A DNA stretch of 64,000 nt from Candidatus Sulfopaludibacter sp. SbA3. Lineage in GTDB: Bacteria > Acidobacteriota > Terriglobia > Bryobacterales > Bryobacteraceae. The notes under the pieces were generated by a model that worked only from the letters and a program-made list of their open reading frames with translations, was not told where the DNA came from and ran no database searches. The translations under genes and the position numbers were made by a program. Positions within the stretch are counted from its first letter, which is position 1. Each line of letters opens with the position of its first letter. This document shows positions 43,504 to 52,010 of the stretch, in pieces. The stretch lies in assembly GCA_945890485.1 (NCBI GenBank), contig CAMDCN010000002.1:310001-374000 (forward strand), read 5' to 3'.

Positions 43504-44748
43504 TTAGACGGTCGGCCCGACCCCCAGCCGCCGGCCCAGCCGGATCCACTTTGAAGCCCCGACAGCGGCGATTTGCTCGCGAAGCGCAGCGATTTCGCAG
43601 TCCAGGCCTTGAGCCCAAATCGTGCGTTCTTCGACTAGCGCTTCCGATTCGTGCAGCTTTTCGAGGCACCGCTGCAACTCGGCATGCGCGGATTCGACGG
43701 CCGCGCTCCATTCCTGATCTTTGCTCTCGGCCCAAGCGATGGCTTGGGCCTTCTCCGCTTCGAGCCGCTTCAACTCCGCCTCGTACGCGGCAACGACTTC
43801 CGCGGCGGCCGCTTGTTCCTTCTTGACCTCGTCCTGCAATTCGGCCACGCGCTGTTGCGAGGCCTGCAGGCTTTCGTTGGTCGTTTGGGCCCAGGTGTTC
43901 GAGGCCTTTAGTTCCCCAACGGTCTGGTCATGGACTTGGAGCAACGCCTGATGGGCCGACTGCTCCTTCTTCAGCCATTCGTCCTTCGTCACCAATTCCG
44001 CGGCGAGGCGTTGAATATGGCGTTCGCGCTCGCGGAGGACGTTGGCGGACGACGGCACGTACAGATACGCCGGCGCGCCGGTTTGGATCTCATTGGCGCA
44101 GACGGCGAGGAAAAAGTGCGATTCGGCGGCGACGCCTGTGCGGCCTTCGAGGCGGACTTCCGCGCCGCTGGCCCCGGATTCCGGCTGAAACACGATGCTT
44201 TCCGCATGGTTTTCGAGGAACATCGAGACGTGCGGGAAGACTTCGGCCAGGGCGGCCCGGAACTCTTCGATTTCAAACTCGTGCGTGTGGAAAGGGTTCG
44301 GGCCGGACTGCTCGCGGGATTCGGCGTAATAGAGCTTGTTCGGCGTCGAGACGACCAGTTGGCCGCCGGGGGCCAGGACTCGGCGGGCCTCCGTTAGGAG
44401 TTTCGACCATTCTTCCAGATGCTCGATGACCTCAAAGGCAACGACCAGGTCGAAGCTCGCATCGGGGAAGGGCAGTTCGGTGGCGGAGCCGGGTTCGTAG
44501 CGGAGATTATCCCGCACGTAATGCTCCCGCGCATAGGCGATCGCGTCCGCGCTGACATCGACGCCGGTGGCCTCGCGGGCGGTGAGCGCGAGTTCGTTGG
44601 TGCCGTAGCCGGCGCCGCAGCCGACGTCCAGCACGCGCTTCCGGCGCGCCAGCCGGGCGGCGAACGTATAGCGCGAGAAGTGCTCGTTCCACAGATCGAC
44701 GTCGACCAGCCCAGGGATGACCCGTTCGCCGGTGAACTCAGCGCTCAT
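43504..44748 (-). CDS. class I methyltransferase with C-terminal coiled coil (WbdD-like layout)
   Basis: This 414-residue protein has an N-terminal SAM methyltransferase domain (about 30-200): VLDVGCGAGYGTNEL (motif I), GVDVSADAIAYAREH, and FDLVVAFEVIEHLEEW. From about 230 to 400 the sequence is a continuous Glu/Lys/Ala-rich coiled coil with heptads (RERERHIQRLAAELVTKDEW onward). It ends in a short basic tail. In E. coli O8/O9 the methyltransferase WbdD caps the O-chain and its coiled coil sets chain length. The same order beside a Wzt-like ATPase suggests a similar role here. No kinase domain is visible. Its start overlaps the wzt stop region by 11 bp. Confidence 0.85.
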   Translation of the reverse strand: MSAEFTGERVIPGLVDVDLWNEHFSRYTFAARLARRKRVLDVGCGAGYGTNELALTAREATGVDVSADAIAYAREHYVRDNLRYEPGSATELPFPDASFDLVVAFEVIEHLEEWSKLLTEARRVLAPGGQLVVSTPNKLYYAESREQSGPNPFHTHEFEIEEFRAALAEVFPHVSMFLENHAESIVFQPESGASGAEVRLEGRTGVAAESHFFLAVCANEIQTGAPAYLYVPSSANVLRERERHIQRLAAELVTKDEWLKKEQSAHQALLQVHDQTVGELKASNTWAQTTNESLQASQQRVAELQDEVKKEQAAAAEVVAAYEAELKRLEAEKAQAIAWAESKDQEWSAAVESAHAELQRCLEKLHESEALVEERTIWAQGLDCEIAALREQIAAVGASKWIRLGRRLGVGPTV

Positions 44749-46042
44749 TGGGGACGGCCTCCTTGGCGCCGAGTCGCGAATTCACCTCGACTTTGCAGGG
44801 CATATGCAGGTAACCGTAGATTTCGCCCTCGCCGTGGCCCATCTGCAGGGTGAGGGCGTTGTCGATCCAATCACACATCTTGTAATGGGACAGATTGCCG
44901 TCCGCGATGGCGGGCGAGAAGGAGAACGACGCGGGATAGAGCTCCGGCAAGGTGAGATGGAAATCGACCGTCACCGTGTCGCCGGGCCAGAGTTCAGCCA
45001 ACTGATGGCCTTCGCGGAGAGTGTTGGTGCCGGCGAAATCGACTCCTAGGTGGTTGCGCATCATAAAGCCGATGTTGGGGTTCATCACCGCTTCCTTGGC
45101 CCGGGCACTGATCCGGATGACGACCGGCTTGCCGGGCTCCATCAGGTGGAGCTTGTTGCCGAGATCGTTGAGCACGGCGATGCCAACGATTTCGGCGCGG
45201 CCGTCACCGTAGCGATGGTCGATATTTGGAATAGATTCAATGACTTGCGGGGCGATGTTAGCGGCGGTGGGCTGTTCCTGCGCCCGGGGGCCGAGCTCGA
45301 GGAAGCGCGAATCCTTCTCCACCATGTAGGCCAGATATTGCGAAACCACGTTTTCGGTTTCGCCGATGGCCCGGATGGTTCCGTTGTCGAGCCACATGGT
45401 GCGGTCGCCGATGGCTTTCACGTCGCCGATGGCGTGCGACACGAACAGGATCGTGACACCCTTCTGCCGCAGCTCATGGACTTTGCGCATACAGCGCTGG
45501 CGGAAGTAGATGTCCCCGACGGCGAGGGCCTCGTCGACCAGGAGAATGTCGGGATCGACGTGGATGGCGACCGAAAACGCGAGGCGGACGGCCATGCCGC
45601 TCGAATACGTCTTCACGGGTTGGTTGATGAAGTCGCCGATTTCGGCAAAGGCCTCAATTTCCGCGTAGCGGGCGTCGATCTGGGCCGTGGTCAGCCCGAG
45701 AATTGCGGCGTTGAGGTAGACGTTCTCTTTCCCGGAAAATTCCGGGTTGAAGCCGGAGCCGAGCTCGAGAAGAGCCGAAACGCGCCCCTGCACCGCCGCG
45801 CTCCCGGAACAGGGCTGGAGAATTCCAGCGATGATCTGGAGCAAAGTCGATTTGCCCGAGCCGTTTTCGCCGATCACACAGAAGGTTTCGCCGCGCTTAA
45901 CGGTAAACGAGACATCCCGCAAGGCCCAGAAATCACGATGGAAGGAGACGCGATTAAACGTCGCCAACTCTTTCAATCGTTGGCCGGGCGATTCATAGAT
46001 GGGGTAGCTCTTCGAAACCCCTTGAAAATCAATCACGTTCAT
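44738..46042 (-). CDS. ABC transporter ATPase for O-polysaccharide export (Wzt-like)
   Basis: This 434-residue ATPase has an N-terminal nucleotide-binding domain: Walker A GENGSGKST, signature TYSSGMAVRLAFS, and Walker B ILLVDEALAVGD followed by a switch His (VSHAIGD). After about residue 270 comes a Wzt_C-type beta domain (about 280-425) with the family's PELYPASFSF-like and final basic segments. This domain recognises the modified chain end in known O-antigen exporters. The permease partner (Wzm) is not adjacent and was not found in the window. It is the first gene of the seven-gene minus-strand series. Confidence 0.9.
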   Translation of the reverse strand: MNVIDFQGVSKSYPIYESPGQRLKELATFNRVSFHRDFWALRDVSFTVKRGETFCVIGENGSGKSTLLQIIAGILQPCSGSAAVQGRVSALLELGSGFNPEFSGKENVYLNAAILGLTTAQIDARYAEIEAFAEIGDFINQPVKTYSSGMAVRLAFSVAIHVDPDILLVDEALAVGDIYFRQRCMRKVHELRQKGVTILFVSHAIGDVKAIGDRTMWLDNGTIRAIGETENVVSQYLAYMVEKDSRFLELGPRAQEQPTAANIAPQVIESIPNIDHRYGDGRAEIVGIAVLNDLGNKLHLMEPGKPVVIRISARAKEAVMNPNIGFMMRNHLGVDFAGTNTLREGHQLAELWPGDTVTVDFHLTLPELYPASFSFSPAIADGNLSHYKMCDWIDNALTLQMGHGEGEIYGYLHMPCKVEVNSRLGAKEAVPNER

Positions 46043-46115
46043 GAGTTGCTATATAGCACTTTAGCCGGGCGGTCTATTGACATTATGCTGTTGGTTTCCT
46101 ACCCTAGAAAGGAAT

Positions 46116-46192
46116 GCCGCTGTAGCTCAGGTGGTTAGAGCGACGGTCTCATAATCCGTAGGTCGTAGGTTCGAGTCCTACCGGCGGCACCA
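46116..46192 (+). tRNA. tRNA-Met (CAT), elongator type
   Basis: The 77-nt cloverleaf is complete and includes encoded CCA. The acceptor stem GCCGCTG/CGGCGGC pairs with one G-T pair. The anticodon loop is CTCATAA and the T stem is GTAGG/CCTAC. A normal 1-72 G-C pair and the lack of three G-C pairs in the anticodon stem argue against the initiator tRNA. A tRNA-Ile2 (lysidine) cannot be fully excluded. Confidence 0.93.
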
Positions 46193-46208
46193 TTCCCCCC
46201 TTTTTGCC

Positions 46209-47123
46209 TCAGTCGAGGCTTTCTCCCGTGATCACGGCGTAAATCCGGTCCAGGTCATCCTGCGAGTGGTAGTCGATCTCGATTTTTCCTTTTCCCGGCG
46301 CCTTTTCCATAATCCGGACGCGTGTCCCCAATGAGGCCTCGAGCTCCGAGATGGCCGCCTTCACGTTGGGATCGATGGGCGGTGGTTCCTCGACCTTTTT
46401 GGCCTCCGGGGCCTTGGTCATCGTTTGAACCAACTGCTCCACTTGCCGTACCGAGAGCCCTTGCGCCGCGGCCTTCTCGGCGACTTCGCGTTGCAGCTCT
46501 TCGGTCGGCAAGCCGAGGATTGCCCGGGCGTGGCCCATCGACAGCCGCTTCTCCGCGAGAAGCAGTTGCACATCGCCCGGCAGCCGGAGCAGCCGGAGCA
46601 TATTCGTAATCGTGGTGCGATCCTTGCCCGTGCGTTTGCCGATCTCTTCGTGGCTTAGGCCCAGGTCGTTCGAAAGCTTCTCGAACGCGACAGCAACTTC
46701 AATGGGGTTGAGGTCCTCGCGCTGGATGTTTTCGATGAGGGCGACTTCCAGCAGCCGGTCGTCGTGAATGTCCGCAATGACGATGGGGACTTCTTTGAGC
46801 CCGGCCAAGCGGGAGGCGCGCCAGCGGCGTTCTCCGGCGATGAGGTGATACTTGTCGCCGACCTTGCGGACAATTAGCGGCTGGATGATGCCGTTGGCCT
46901 GGATCGACGCGGCCAGTTCCTGCAAACGCGCCGGATCGAACACCGTGCGCGGCTGATTGGGATTTGGCTCGATCTGATCGATTGGCAGCTTGTTGACGAC
47001 TGGCGGCTCCACCGGGGCCACGGGCGCCGGCGCCGTCACTTGGGCGGCGGCGCGGCTGGGCAGTAGAGACGAGAGTCCCTTACCCAGCGCTTTGCGTGAG
47101 CTGTTGTCTGGCGCGTTGGTCAT
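46209..47123 (-). CDS. parB: chromosome-partitioning protein ParB
   Basis: This is a 304-residue ParB/Spo0J. The N-terminal [11 protein letters not shown] motif contacts ParA. The CTPase/ParB core (about 45-135) includes NQPR and GERRWRAS, the conserved nucleotide-binding motif. A helix-turn-helix (about 155-200, [19 protein letters not shown]) binds parS. The C-terminal 40 residues form the dimer domain. It overlaps the end of parA by 44 bp. Two parS sites lie just upstream of parA, so ParB loads next to its own operon. It probably compacts and segregates the origin region together with ParA. Confidence 0.95.
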   Translation of the reverse strand: MTNAPDNSSRKALGKGLSSLLPSRAAAQVTAPAPVAPVEPPVVNKLPIDQIEPNPNQPRTVFDPARLQELAASIQANGIIQPLIVRKVGDKYHLIAGERRWRASRLAGLKEVPIVIADIHDDRLLEVALIENIQREDLNPIEVAVAFEKLSNDLGLSHEEIGKRTGKDRTTITNMLRLLRLPGDVQLLLAEKRLSMGHARAILGLPTEELQREVAEKAAAQGLSVRQVEQLVQTMTKAPEAKKVEEPPPIDPNVKAAISELEASLGTRVRIMEKAPGKGKIEIDYHSQDDLDRIYAVITGESLD

Positions 47124-47877
47124 TGGCCAGGATCTCCTTCGCGAGTTGAATGTAGCATTCGGCGCCCTTGGAGCGAATGTCGTAGAGCAGGATGGGTTTG
47201 CCGTGGCTGGGGGCTTCGGCCAGACGGACGCTACGCGGAATTACGGTTTTAAAGACTTCGTCCTGGAAGAATTCCTTCAGATCTTGAGCTACCTGCCGGG
47301 TGAGGTTAGTCCGGTCGTCGTACATCGTGAGCAGGATGCCTTCCGTCCGAAGATTGTGGGCGAACGACTCCTTGATGCCTTCCACCGTATCCATTAGCTG
47401 CGAGATGCCCTCCAGCGCAAAGAATTCGCACTGAATGGGGACGAGAACGGAGTTGGCCGCCACCAGAGCGTTCAGCGTGAGCAAGTCGAGCGCCGGTGGA
47501 CAGTCGATCAAGATGTAGTCGAAGCGGTCTTGGATCGTTTCGAGAGCACTGCGCAGGCAAAGTTCCCGGTTTGGCTTGTTCACCAGTTCCAGATTGATAC
47601 CAACCAGGTTACGGTCAGCCGGCAGCAACTCCAGGCCTTCGCATTCGGTCGGCACGATGGCGTCGGCAGCCTGCTTATCACCAACGAGCACATGGTACAG
47701 CGTCACAAAATTCTCTGGGTCCTTCGCTATGCCAAGGCCGGTCGTCGAATTGCCCTGCGGATCAGCGTCCACCAGCAATACCCTGAGTTCATTTGCGGCC
47801 AAAGACGCCGCAAGATTGATGGCGGTGGTTGTTTTCCCTACTCCGCCCTTCTGATTGGCTATCGCAATCGTTTTTGC
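47080..47877 (-). CDS. parA: chromosome-partitioning ATPase ParA (Soj)
   Basis: This is a deviant Walker ATPase of about 265 residues. The start is set at the TTG at 47877 ([12 protein letters not shown]), preceded by CAGGAG. Upstream in-frame starts up to 47919 would add 14 residues not seen in ParA. Motifs: [15 protein letters not shown] (deviant Walker A with the signature Lys), [12 protein letters not shown] and [10 protein letters not shown]. It works with ParB and parS to move chromosome origins. The parS sites immediately precede it. Confidence 0.95.
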   Translation of the reverse strand, partial: AKTIAIANQKGGVGKTTTAINLAASLAANELRVLLVDADPQGNSTTGLGIAKDPENFVTLYHVLVGDKQAADAIVPTECEGLELLPADRNLVGINLELVNKPNRELCLRSALETIQDRFDYILIDCPPALDLLTLNALVAANSVLVPIQCEFFALEGISQLMDTVEGIKESFAHNLRTEGILLTMYDDRTNLTRQVAQDLKEFFQDEVFKTVIPRSVRLAEAPSHGKPILLYDIRSKGAECYIQLAKEILANDQRARQQLTQSAG

Positions 47878-47919
47878 CAATGATTCTGGCTCCTGCAGAC
47901 ATCCTAGCATGCGTGGCAA

Positions 47920-47935
47920 TGTTCCACGTGAAACA
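47920..47935. other. parS: parS site 1
   Basis: TGTTCCACGTGAAACA is an exact match to the bacterial parS consensus TGTTnCACGTGAAACA. It lies between parA and mnmG, the position expected near the replication origin. ParB should bind here. Confidence 0.93.
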
Positions 47936-47946
47936 GCGGTCGCTGA

Positions 47947-47962
47947 TGTTCCACGTGGAACA
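47947..47962. other. parS: parS site 2 (palindromic variant)
   Basis: TGTTCCACGTGGAACA is a perfect palindrome differing from the parS consensus at one position (G for A). It starts 27 bp after site 1 and ends 4 bp from the mnmG stop codon. Two close sites strengthen the assignment. Confidence 0.85.
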
Positions 47963-47965
47963 GCG

Positions 47966-49828
47966 TCAGGACAGGAAGATGTCCAAAACGGAGACCGCCG
48001 CAGGGGTGACGCCGGGAATGCGACCCGCTTGGCCCAACGTAACCGGTCGAACCCGCTCGAATTTGTCCACCATCTCCCGCGAAAGACCGGGAATCTGGCG
48101 ATAGTCCAACGATTGCGGTATCGAGCGGGCTTCGGAAGCCTGCATCCGTGCCACCTGCCGCTCTTCCTGCCGAAGATAGCCGGAATACTTCAGATGCGTC
48201 TCAATGGCGCCCAACAGGCCATGTTCCGGCTCGCCAACCTGCTCCTCCACCCAGGAGCGGATCAATTGAATCGTCGCTTCGGGACGCTTCAGCCACGTCG
48301 CCAGCACCGGATTCTCCGTTCCGGCCACCGCAATGTGCGGAAACAGCCGCGAAGTGACGCGAACTTGCTCCAATAACGGTATCAATGCCGAAAACTGGGC
48401 CTGCTTACGTTCAAAACGTCTCCAACGCACATCATCCACCAACCCCACGCCTCGCCCAGCGGGCGTGAGCCGGGAATCCGCATTGTCGATCCGCAAATGC
48501 AGCCGGAACTCCGCCCGGGAAGTGAACATCCGGTACGGCTCATCCGCCCCCTTGCTGATCAGATCGTCGATCAGGATACCGATGTACCCGTCCGTACGCC
48601 CAATCACGAACGGATCCAGACCGCCACAGCTCCTGGCGGCGTTGATCCCGGCGATCACGCCCTGCGCCGCCGCCTCTTCGTAGCCGGAAGTGCCATTGAT
48701 CTGTCCCGCCAGGAAAAGCCCCTGAATCTGCTTGCATTCCAGGCCGTGGGTTAGCTCCCGGGCGTCAATCGCATCATATTCAATGGCGTACCCCGGGCGG
48801 ATCATCTCCGCATCTTCCAGACCGGGCACTGAGGCCAACATCGCCACCTGGACGTCCACGGGCATCGAGGTCGACATCCCGTTGACGTAAACCTCATTGG
48901 TATCCAGCCCTTCCGGCTCCAAAAACAGTTGGTGACGGTCCCGATCCGGGAATTTCACCACTTTGTCCTCGATCGAAGGGCAATACCGGGGGCCAATCCC
49001 CTCGATTACCCCGGAATACAGCGGCGACCGGTCGATGTTCTCGCGCAGCACAGCATGGGTCGCGGGAGAGGTATAGGCGATGTAGCAACGGATCTGATCC
49101 CGCTCGATCTTCCCCGATAGGAACGAAAATGGGGTCGGCTCAGCGTCCCCCTCCTGCGGTTCAAACCGGGACCAATCGAGGCTCCGGCCATCCAACCGCG
49201 GCGGCGTGCCGGTTTTCAGCCGGGTCCAGCCCAATCCCAGGGTTCGTAACTGGTGCCCCAATAGATTCGACGGAGCCTCTCCGTTACGTCCGCAGTCAGT
49301 CTTCGACTCCCCCACGTGCGCCAACCCATTTAAGAAGGTCCCGGTAGTCACCACGACGGATTCGCTCAACGCCATCCGCCCATCTCGCAGCCGAACTCCC
49401 CGTACCCGACGGGACGCCCCATCCGCCTCAATCACCAGTTCAGCCACCTCCGCCTGAACCAGCCGCAGATTCGGCTCCTGCTCCAGAAGCTCCCGCATCT
49501 TAATCCGGTACTGCTTCTTATCGCACTGCGCTCGCGGAGACCACACCGCTGGCCCCCGGCTCGTATTCAACAGGCGAAATTGAATCCCCACAGCATCCGC
49601 CACTTGGCCCATGATGCCGCCCAGCGCGTCAATTTCTCGGACCAGGTGCCCTTTGGCAATGCCGCCCACCGCCGGATTGCAGGAAAGCTGCGCAATCAGG
49701 TCGATGTTCATCGCGATCATCGCCGTACGCAGGCCCAATCGAGCGCTCGCCCGAGCCGCCTCGCAACCCGCATGGCCGGCGCCAATCACAATCACGTCAT
49801 AATGCAACGGTTTTAAAGCAACAGCCAT
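47966..49828 (-). CDS. mnmG: tRNA uridine-5-carboxymethylaminomethyl modification enzyme MnmG
   Basis: MnmG (GidA) with MnmE modifies the wobble uridine of several tRNAs. It is a 620-residue flavoprotein: N-terminal FAD motif [16 protein letters not shown], the CNPAVGG and GRNGEAPSN-type family motifs, and conserved Cys in CGRNG and RYCPSIEDK. The C-terminal helical region ends [34 protein letters not shown], the family tail. It lies next to parS and parA, typical of an origin-proximal location. The usual rsmG (gidB) between mnmG and parA is absent here. Confidence 0.96.
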   Translation of the reverse strand: MAVALKPLHYDVIVIGAGHAGCEAARASARLGLRTAMIAMNIDLIAQLSCNPAVGGIAKGHLVREIDALGGIMGQVADAVGIQFRLLNTSRGPAVWSPRAQCDKKQYRIKMRELLEQEPNLRLVQAEVAELVIEADGASRRVRGVRLRDGRMALSESVVVTTGTFLNGLAHVGESKTDCGRNGEAPSNLLGHQLRTLGLGWTRLKTGTPPRLDGRSLDWSRFEPQEGDAEPTPFSFLSGKIERDQIRCYIAYTSPATHAVLRENIDRSPLYSGVIEGIGPRYCPSIEDKVVKFPDRDRHQLFLEPEGLDTNEVYVNGMSTSMPVDVQVAMLASVPGLEDAEMIRPGYAIEYDAIDARELTHGLECKQIQGLFLAGQINGTSGYEEAAAQGVIAGINAARSCGGLDPFVIGRTDGYIGILIDDLISKGADEPYRMFTSRAEFRLHLRIDNADSRLTPAGRGVGLVDDVRWRRFERKQAQFSALIPLLEQVRVTSRLFPHIAVAGTENPVLATWLKRPEATIQLIRSWVEEQVGEPEHGLLGAIETHLKYSGYLRQEERQVARMQASEARSIPQSLDYRQIPGLSREMVDKFERVRPVTLGQAGRIPGVTPAAVSVLDIFLS

Positions 49829-49876
49829 AGGGGGGGAGGTCTCGCCTGTTCTATTCTAACGTGAGGAGTATTTGCC

Positions 49877-51148
49877 TTGAAGATCCTCGTCATTGGCGGC
49901 GGTGGCCGCGAACACGCCCTCGCCTGGAAGCTCGCGCAAAGCCCATTCGTCACCCGCGTCATCGCGACGCCGGGAAACCCGGGCATCGCCGAAGTCGCCC
50001 TTTGTGTACCTACCGCCGGAAACACTCCGGCTGACTACCTCGCTGTCGCCGAACAGCAGAGTGTTGATCTCACCGTTGTTGGTCCCGAAGGGCCCCTCAC
50101 CGCCGGCGTCGTCGACGCCTTCCAAGCCGCTGGCCGCAAGATCTTCGGGCCGACGGCCGCTGCTGCACAATTGGAAGGCTCCAAGGTCTTCGCCAAAGAC
50201 TTCTTCGCCCGCCACGGAATTCCCACCGCTCGCTACGCCACGGCCACCACCCTCGCGGAAGCCACCCAAGCCATCGGATCATTCGACGCCCCGTTCGTCC
50301 TGAAAGCCGACGGCCTGGCCGCCGGCAAAGGGGTGCTCATCGTCCCTACGAAAGAGGAAGCGGCCGCGGCCGCCGCTCAACTGCTTGACGGCTCCCTCGT
50401 CGGCGATGCCGGCGCCCGCCTCGTCATCGAAGAGTTCCTGGTAGGCGAGGAGGTGTCCTACATTGCGATCACCGACGGCACAACCATCCTTCCCCTGAAA
50501 CCCGCTCAGGACCACAAGGCCATCTTCGACGGCGACCAAGGGCCTAACACCGGTGGCATGGGCGCGTACGTAGACGACCGCATTCTCACCCCGGCCCAGC
50601 ATGAACAGATCATGGCCGAGATCCTCCGCCCCACCGTCGACGGCATGAATGCCGAAGGCACCCCCTTCGTTGGCTTTCTCTATGCCGGTTTAATGATGAC
50701 CGCCAGCGGACCGAAGATCCTCGAGTACAACGTTCGCATGGGCGACCCCGAAACCCAACCGCTCATGATGGCCCTCCGTTCAGATCTCGCCGAGGTGCTC
50801 GATCGCGCCGCCGACGGCAAGCTAGCAGGCACCACTCTGAAGTGGAGCCAAAATACCACCCTTTGCGTTATCCTCGCTGCCGCGGGCTACCCGGGTCCCG
50901 CACGCTCCGGCGACCCCATTACGGGCATCCGGGAAGCGGAGGCCAGCGGCGCGAAAGTGTTTCAAGCCGGAACCAAACAAGCGGCCGGCCACTTAATCAC
51001 TGCCGGCGGGCGAGTCCTCGCCGTCACGGCCTCTGGACCTACCCTTCCCGCCGCTATCGAAAACGCCTACGCAGCCGCCGCGCACATCCATTTCGACGGC
51101 GCGCAACACCGCAAAGATATTGGGCAAAAAGGACTAAAGCGCTGGTAG
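49877..51148 (+). CDS. purD: phosphoribosylamine-glycine ligase
   Basis: PurD makes glycinamide ribonucleotide, the second step of purine synthesis. It is 423 residues, starting at the TTG at 49877 after GAGGAG (spacing about 8). ATP-grasp signatures are clear: [13 protein letters not shown] at the N-terminus, [33 protein letters not shown] and [12 protein letters not shown] (metal ligands). It diverges from mnmG with 48 bp between the starts, and tRNA-Arg follows 15 bp after its stop. No other purine gene is adjacent. Confidence 0.95.
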   Translation: MKILVIGGGGREHALAWKLAQSPFVTRVIATPGNPGIAEVALCVPTAGNTPADYLAVAEQQSVDLTVVGPEGPLTAGVVDAFQAAGRKIFGPTAAAAQLEGSKVFAKDFFARHGIPTARYATATTLAEATQAIGSFDAPFVLKADGLAAGKGVLIVPTKEEAAAAAAQLLDGSLVGDAGARLVIEEFLVGEEVSYIAITDGTTILPLKPAQDHKAIFDGDQGPNTGGMGAYVDDRILTPAQHEQIMAEILRPTVDGMNAEGTPFVGFLYAGLMMTASGPKILEYNVRMGDPETQPLMMALRSDLAEVLDRAADGKLAGTTLKWSQNTTLCVILAAAGYPGPARSGDPITGIREAEASGAKVFQAGTKQAAGHLITAGGRVLAVTASGPTLPAAIENAYAAAAHIHFDGAQHRKDIGQKGLKRW

Positions 51149-51163
51149 AATCGAAGGCAAGGC

Positions 51164-51240
51164 GGGGACGTAGCTCAGTTGGATAGAGCGGCCGCCTCCT
51201 AAGCGGCAGGCCGGCAGTTCGAATCTGCCCGTTCCCACCA
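51164..51240 (+). tRNA. tRNA-Arg (CCT)
   Basis: The 77-nt cloverleaf includes encoded CCA. Acceptor stem GGGGACG/CGTTCCC has one G-T pair. The anticodon stem GCCGC/GCGGC encloses the loop CTCCTAA, giving anticodon CCT, which reads AGG. The T stem GGCAG/CTGCC is intact. It is 15 bp after purD. Confidence 0.95.
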
Positions 51241-51289
51241 CTTCTTGTTGTAGTTGTCACGATCTAGACACTCCCGGACACATACCGCA

Positions 51290-51877
51290 GTGGCCACACC
51301 CAACAATAACGAAGTAACTCAGCTCCTCGCCAACCTTCGCAGTGGCGAAAACCAAGCCCACGATCAACTCTTTCCGATTGTTTACAACGAGTTACGGAAG
51401 ATTGCGGCCAACTACATGCGCCGAGAGCGCACCGACCACACCCTGCAGGCCACAGCCCTGGTCCACGAAGCGTACATGCAGTTGGTGGATCAAACCCGGG
51501 TCACCTGGCAGAGCCGCGCTCACTTCTTCGGCGTCGCGGCCCAACTCATGCGCCGTATCCTCGTCGACCATGCCCGCACGCAAAATGCTCTCAAGCGCGG
51601 CGGTGATGCCCAGAAGATTTCGCTCGACGATTCCATTGGTCTAGCCGCCGGACCGCCCGTCGCTTTCGATGAACTCGACGAGGCGCTCAATCGCCTCCAA
51701 GAACTCGATCCGAACCAAGCGAAAATCATCGAACTCCGCTTCTTCGGCGGCCTGACCGTCGAAGAGGTCTCCGAAGTCATCGGCTCTTCCACCGCGACCA
51801 TCGAACGGGAGTGGCGGATGGCAAAGGCCTGGCTCCACAACCAACTCACCGCCGCCCGGCCCACTGCAAAAACTTGA
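51290..51877 (+). CDS. ECF-type sigma factor (acidobacterial ECF/TIGR02999-like)
   Basis: This RNA polymerase sigma factor of about 195 residues starts at the GTG at 51290, or less likely at the TTG at 51254. Region 2 is QLFPIVYNELRKIAANYMRRER...LVHEAYMQLVDQ, and region 4 is ELDPNQAKIIELRFFGGLTVEEVSEVIGSSTATIEREWRMAKAWL, with its helix-turn-helix. This subgroup (Sig-70_ECF, TIGR02999) is common in Acidobacteria and Planctomycetes beside Ser/Thr kinases rather than classical anti-sigma factors. The next gene is such a kinase, so it is probably activated through phosphorylation; that mechanism is inferred. Confidence 0.88.
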   Translation: MATPNNNEVTQLLANLRSGENQAHDQLFPIVYNELRKIAANYMRRERTDHTLQATALVHEAYMQLVDQTRVTWQSRAHFFGVAAQLMRRILVDHARTQNALKRGGDAQKISLDDSIGLAAGPPVAFDELDEALNRLQELDPNQAKIIELRFFGGLTVEEVSEVIGSSTATIEREWRMAKAWLHNQLTAARPTAKT

Positions 51878-52010
51878 TGGATTGGCGCTCCCTTTTACGC
51901 CCTATCCAGTAGGGCCTACCAGACCCTAACATCGTCGGAGGACGGACAGCCGGGTGCCGATACCCATCGCACCCGGTTTCGCTATTTCCTGTTACCATTT
52001 TTCCAACCGC

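Noticed and set aside
46116-46192. Initiator tRNA-fMet
   Set aside because: It has a paired 1-72 position and lacks the three G-C pairs of the initiator anticodon stem.
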